This document shows, piece after piece, positions 6,945 through 9,217 of a DNA stretch of 9,217 nucleotides. The stretch is from assembly GCA_934501115.1 (NCBI GenBank), contig CAKSTO010000063.1, positions 1 to 9,217 on the forward strand. Reading direction: 5' to 3'. Source of the DNA: an uncultured Faecalibacterium sp. Its GTDB lineage: Bacteria > Bacillota > Clostridia > Oscillospirales > Ruminococcaceae. The translations under genes were made by a program, and so were the position numbers. The notes under the pieces were generated by a model. It had not been told where the DNA came from and did not search any database. It worked only from the letters and a program-made list of their open reading frames with translations. Every line of letters begins with the position of its first letter. Positions within the stretch are counted from its first letter, which is position 1.

Positions 6945-8612
6945 TCATTCTGCAGGCTTGTCCGTATCAAACAGGCCCTTTTCTTTTGCGGCGTTCCAGG
7001 TCAGGCAGGTGCGCAGCTTGCTGACGGGGAAGTGCGGGTTGAATGTGTTCTTCTCGCTGTTATCCTGCATCAGATCCTGCTCCACTGCCCAGCGGGCGGC
7101 CTTTTGTGCGTCGGTATCACCCTCGTCGATGTCGCTGTAGAGGGCAGTGCTCACAGGCTCCGGCTTCCCGGCGTGCTCCCACAGCAGCTCGGCCAGCTCG
7201 ATACGGTTGGAGGGCATGGGGATGCCGGGCATATTGATGACGCGGTAGATGCCGGTGCCGGTCTCGTAGATAATGGCACCCGCCACAGCACCCACCACCA
7301 CAGCGGAGAGCGCGCCCTTGATGTTGTCGGCAGTATCGTCCGTATCACCGCCGTCTGCGGGGGCGTCGGGGACGGGTGTCAGGGTGCGCTCGTAGCCGCA
7401 CACATTGCAGGTCGTGTCCGCGTCGTCATCATAAACATGTTCGGCCTTATCCTTCACACTGCCAGTCTTGTCCGGGCAGGCGGTATCTGTGCACTCATGC
7501 CAATGGTCGGTATCGTCATGTTTCCACTGGTAATTATGCCAATGCACATTCAGTACAACATTCAATTTTTGGTTTTGTCCGATATCATAATCGTAGCGGA
7601 ACGTCTTGGAATTGGGATTAACCGTAAGGATATTCCCATCGATCGTGCCGTTGCCTGTAGCAGTTGCTCTGCTTGCGTCAAAGTTTCCCGGCAAAGTGGT
7701 AAGGTCAAACTTTCCATCGCCTTCAACTGCAATGTTATAGGTGCAGTCCTTCCCATTAAACGCCTCAAAAGCTGTATGGTTCCATGCATCCAGCGACGTC
7801 AGATTTGTTTTATTAACATACAACTTCTTCAGCTTCGTGTTCGCACTTATACTCAATACACTCAGTGGATTTTCTCTGCAGCCTAACAATTCCAATTCTG
7901 TCTGATTCTCCAGATTCAGACTGCTCAATTTATTCTGATAGCACCAGAGTATTTTAAGGTTTTTATTTTTACTGACATCCAATTCCGTCAGATTGTTGCC
8001 TACGCAGGCTAATTTCTCTAATTCCGTGTTTTGACTTACATCCAATGTATTCAAAGGGTTTTCTGTACAAGAAAAATCTTTCAGCTGCTTATTCTTGCTC
8101 ACGTCGATCGACTGTAATTTATTTTGGCCACAGTAGAATGTTTTCAATAGCGGCAACCCGCTTACATCCAGCTTTTCCAATTTGTTATGATGACAGTTAA
8201 CATATTCCAGCTTTGTGTTATGGCTCAAATCTATCTCCGTCAGATCATTATAAACGCAACTGAGCTCCCAGATTTCCGTAAAATACTCGATTCCCTTTAG
8301 GCTTTTTATTGGTTGACCCTCCCAAAGATTATCACAAGTAATCCACTTTGCGGCCGCGATCTCACTTGGGCTGAAACGGTTGTCGTGATTTGTATCCCAT
8401 TGCCCCGCCACATAGTCTCTAAAATTTTTGTCCGGAAAGTTTTTCTCGTTGATTGCAATATATCCCTCCGGCACAGCGGCATCCGCCTGCGTACTTACGC
8501 CATTCTCCGTTTCAGTGTCCGTGCCCGCCGCAAACGCGCCCACTGGCAGAACCGACAGCATCATGCACGCCGCAAGCGCTGCGCTGAGAAGTCTCGTACT
8601 CTTTTTTCTCAT
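6945..8612 (-). CDS. Secreted leucine-rich-repeat surface protein with EF-hand-like loop and C-terminal SLH domain
   Basis: This 555-residue protein is probably displayed on the cell surface, with a likely binding or adhesion role; no ligand is visible. Residues 1-29 are a signal peptide (MRKKSTRLLSAALAACMMLSVLPVGAFA). An EF-hand/dockerin-like calcium loop, DTNHDNRFSPSE, spans 73-84. Seven 21-residue LRR units (124-270; LDVSKNxxLxxLxCxxNxL type) form the core. A His/Cys-rich linker (357-406) contains HWHECT and TTCNVCGYER, and an acidic spacer follows. A hydrophobic Ala/Val/Gly stretch lies at 433-449. One SLH-like domain (NRIELAELLWEHAGKP through FNPHFPVSKLRTCLTW, 469-540) ends it. Residues ~55-367 are encoded by AT-rich DNA, while both ends are GC-rich. 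The ribosome site is weak (GAGAGGG, 8-10 bases upstream). It converges with lepA and follows the rRNA operon. Confidence 0.9.
   Translation of the reverse strand: MRKKSTRLLSAALAACMMLSVLPVGAFAAGTDTETENGVSTQADAAVPEGYIAINEKNFPDKNFRDYVAGQWDTNHDNRFSPSEIAAAKWITCDNLWEGQPIKSLKGIEYFTEIWELSCVYNDLTEIDLSHNTKLEYVNCHHNKLEKLDVSGLPLLKTFYCGQNKLQSIDVSKNKQLKDFSCTENPLNTLDVSQNTELEKLACVGNNLTELDVSKNKNLKILWCYQNKLSSLNLENQTELELLGCRENPLSVLSISANTKLKKLYVNKTNLTSLDAWNHTAFEAFNGKDCTYNIAVEGDGKFDLTTLPGNFDASRATATGNGTIDGNILTVNPNSKTFRYDYDIGQNQKLNVVLNVHWHNYQWKHDDTDHWHECTDTACPDKTGSVKDKAEHVYDDDADTTCNVCGYERTLTPVPDAPADGGDTDDTADNIKGALSAVVVGAVAGAIIYETGTGIYRVINMPGIPMPSNRIELAELLWEHAGKPEPVSTALYSDIDEGDTDAQKAARWAVEQDLMQDNSEKNTFNPHFPVSKLRTCLTWNAAKEKGLFDTDKPAE
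7803..8243 (-). repeat. Seven tandem 63-base LRR coding units
   Basis: These encode residues 124-270 as seven exact 21-residue units, each beginning with Leu (LTEID, LEKLD, LQSID, LNTLD, LTELD, LSSLN, LSVLS). Each has a Cys near position 17 except the last, where it is replaced. The units are diverged at DNA level but keep period 63, so recombination between them could change the repeat number in frame. Confidence 0.88.
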
Positions 8613-8684
8613 GATTTTCCCTCTCTCTCTTTGTTCTTTTTGTTTGAGAGCGGCTGTTTTGAAGAAAACTCCGCCCCATTTTCT

Positions 8685-8716
8685 ATTCTAATCCCCCCCC
8701 CCCATATGGATTTCAA
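8685..8716 (-). promoter_or_regulatory. Candidate promoter of the LRR gene with a homopolymeric spacer
   Basis: On the minus strand, -35 TTGAAA (plus-strand 8711-8716, five of six consensus) and -10 TAGAAT (8685-8690, five of six) flank a 20-base spacer. The spacer contains a run of 11 G. At 17 bases the promoter would be near optimal; at 20 it should be weak. The transcript would start near 8678, giving a leader of about 65 bases. No better promoter is visible in 8613-8853. Confidence 0.6.
8693..8703. repeat. Homopolymer run of 11 C (G on the minus strand)
   Basis: This is the longest G/C homopolymer in the window. It lies 80 bases upstream of the LRR start codon, inside the candidate promoter spacer. 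Tracts of this length are prone to slipped-strand changes, and also to sequencing length errors. Confidence 0.97.
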
Positions 8717-8853
8717 GAGGTATTTTGACCGAAAATAAGCGCAGGTTTTTAGTGAACTTGCCGAAGCGTTTGCGGTTGTGCCTTTTATTTCCGGAAGCAT
8801 TCGGAAGTTGTTGAAACATCGCATCATTTTCGGCAGTTTCTTCGGGCAGCAGC

Positions 8854-8882
8854 AAAAAAGCCCCGGAGACATCCTCCGAGGC
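8854..8882 (-). terminator. Second (distal) terminator of the rRNA operon
   Basis: On the minus strand the stem GCCTCGGAG / CTCCGGGGC (8874-8882 and 8860-8868, one G-T wobble) closes a five-base loop. Six T residues follow (plus-strand A-run 8854-8859). It lies just beyond the first terminator and insulates the LRR gene from rRNA read-through. Confidence 0.85.
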
Positions 8883-8894
8883 AGACTGCAAAAG

Positions 8895-8928
8895 AAAAAC
8901 GCCTCAGGATCTCTCCTGAAGCGTTTTT
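8895..8928 (-). terminator. First terminator of the rRNA operon
   Basis: AAAAACGC and TCAGGA (8895-8909) pair with TCCTGA and GCGTTTTT (8914-8928) with one mismatch and a TCTC loop. T-runs occur on both strands. It lies a few bases after the 5S 3' end on the minus strand. Confidence 0.9.
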
Positions 8929-8933
8929 GTTCA

Positions 8934-9050
<117 letters not shown>

Positions 9051-9177
9051 CGATCTGACTGAATCAGTATAGCACATTTCTGTGTAACTGTCCAGTGTTT
9101 GTAGAAGGACGTGCCTTCAAAACTGAATAATCACTGCTAGCATTTTTTCGTTGACTCTTTGAGTCTCAAGCGAATTG
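9051..9177 (-). other. 23S-5S internal transcribed spacer
   Basis: About 127 bases lie between the 23S and 5S genes. No tRNA is present. An imperfect hairpin around GACTC-TTT-GAGTC (9149-9172) followed by a T/A run may be part of rRNA processing. Nothing else is recognised. Confidence 0.7.
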
Positions 9178-9217
9178 TGGTCAAGCCCTCGACCTATTAG
9201 TACACGCTTGCTGAATG
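9178..9217 (-). rRNA. rrl: 23S ribosomal RNA, 3' end only (rest outside window)
   Basis: On the minus strand the last 40 bases read GTACTAATAGGTCGAGGGCT then TGACC, the conserved 3' end of bacterial 23S rRNA. The exact mature end is approximate (about 9177-9179). The rest of the gene lies to the right of the window. Confidence 0.92.

Noticed and set aside
7803..8243. CRISPR-like periodic repeats
   Set aside because: The 63-base periodicity is coding: it translates into 21-residue LRR units and the DNA repeats are diverged. There are no identical repeats with unique spacers anywhere in the window.
9051..9177. tRNA gene in the 23S-5S spacer
   Set aside because: No cloverleaf, no GGTTCGAATCC-type T-arm and no CCA end could be found on either strand.

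Overview
The window looks like chromosome from a GC-rich, gut-type member of the Firmicutes (Bacillota). Faecalibacterium or a close Oscillospiraceae/Ruminococcaceae relative is my best guess. The evidence is the divergent rplM-rpsI pair, a ttcA-alr-lepA run with strong AGGAGG-type ribosome sites, a Firmicutes-style surface protein (LRR plus SLH) and the 23S-5S end of an rRNA operon. The genus is inference; no sequence search was possible.

Layout. (1) 1-755, plus strand: the C-terminal 250 residues of a sensor histidine kinase, cut by the window edge. (2) 756-1317: a long non-coding stretch. It holds a candidate small minus-strand ORF, a strong bidirectional terminator, two GC-rich hairpins and two extra partial copies of the 3' end of rpsI, one direct and one inverted. 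It looks like an old integration or recombination junction at the end of rpsI. (3) 1318-2162, minus strand: the rplM-rpsI operon (ribosomal proteins L13 and S9), with a near-consensus promoter at 2224-2252 and a UUCG-loop terminator at 1266-1295. (4) 2412-6903, plus strand: a four-gene operon consisting of a small membrane-anchored protein of unknown function, a TtcA-family tRNA thiolation enzyme, alanine racemase and the ribosomal GTPase LepA/EF4. It has an extended -10 promoter and ends in a hairpin terminator. (5) 6945-8612, minus strand: a secreted 555-residue LRR surface protein ending in one SLH-like domain. Its LRR core is AT-rich (about 40-43% GC in sampled 60-base lines), while its signal-peptide end and SLH end are 60-72% GC. 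(6) 8854-9217, minus strand: two tandem terminators, the 5S rRNA gene and the last ~40 bases of 23S rRNA.

Most of the window is ordinary housekeeping sequence. Two places stand out. First, the best promoter candidate for the LRR protein has an 11-base G/C homopolymer between its -35 and -10 boxes, the arrangement expected of a phase-variable promoter. Together with the AT-rich central cassette, this suggests a variable surface antigen. Second, three copies of the codons for the S9 tail APQFS(KR) lie within about 240 bases downstream of rpsI, which points to a mobile-element attachment scar. Neither was tested by computation; both rest on reading the sequence.
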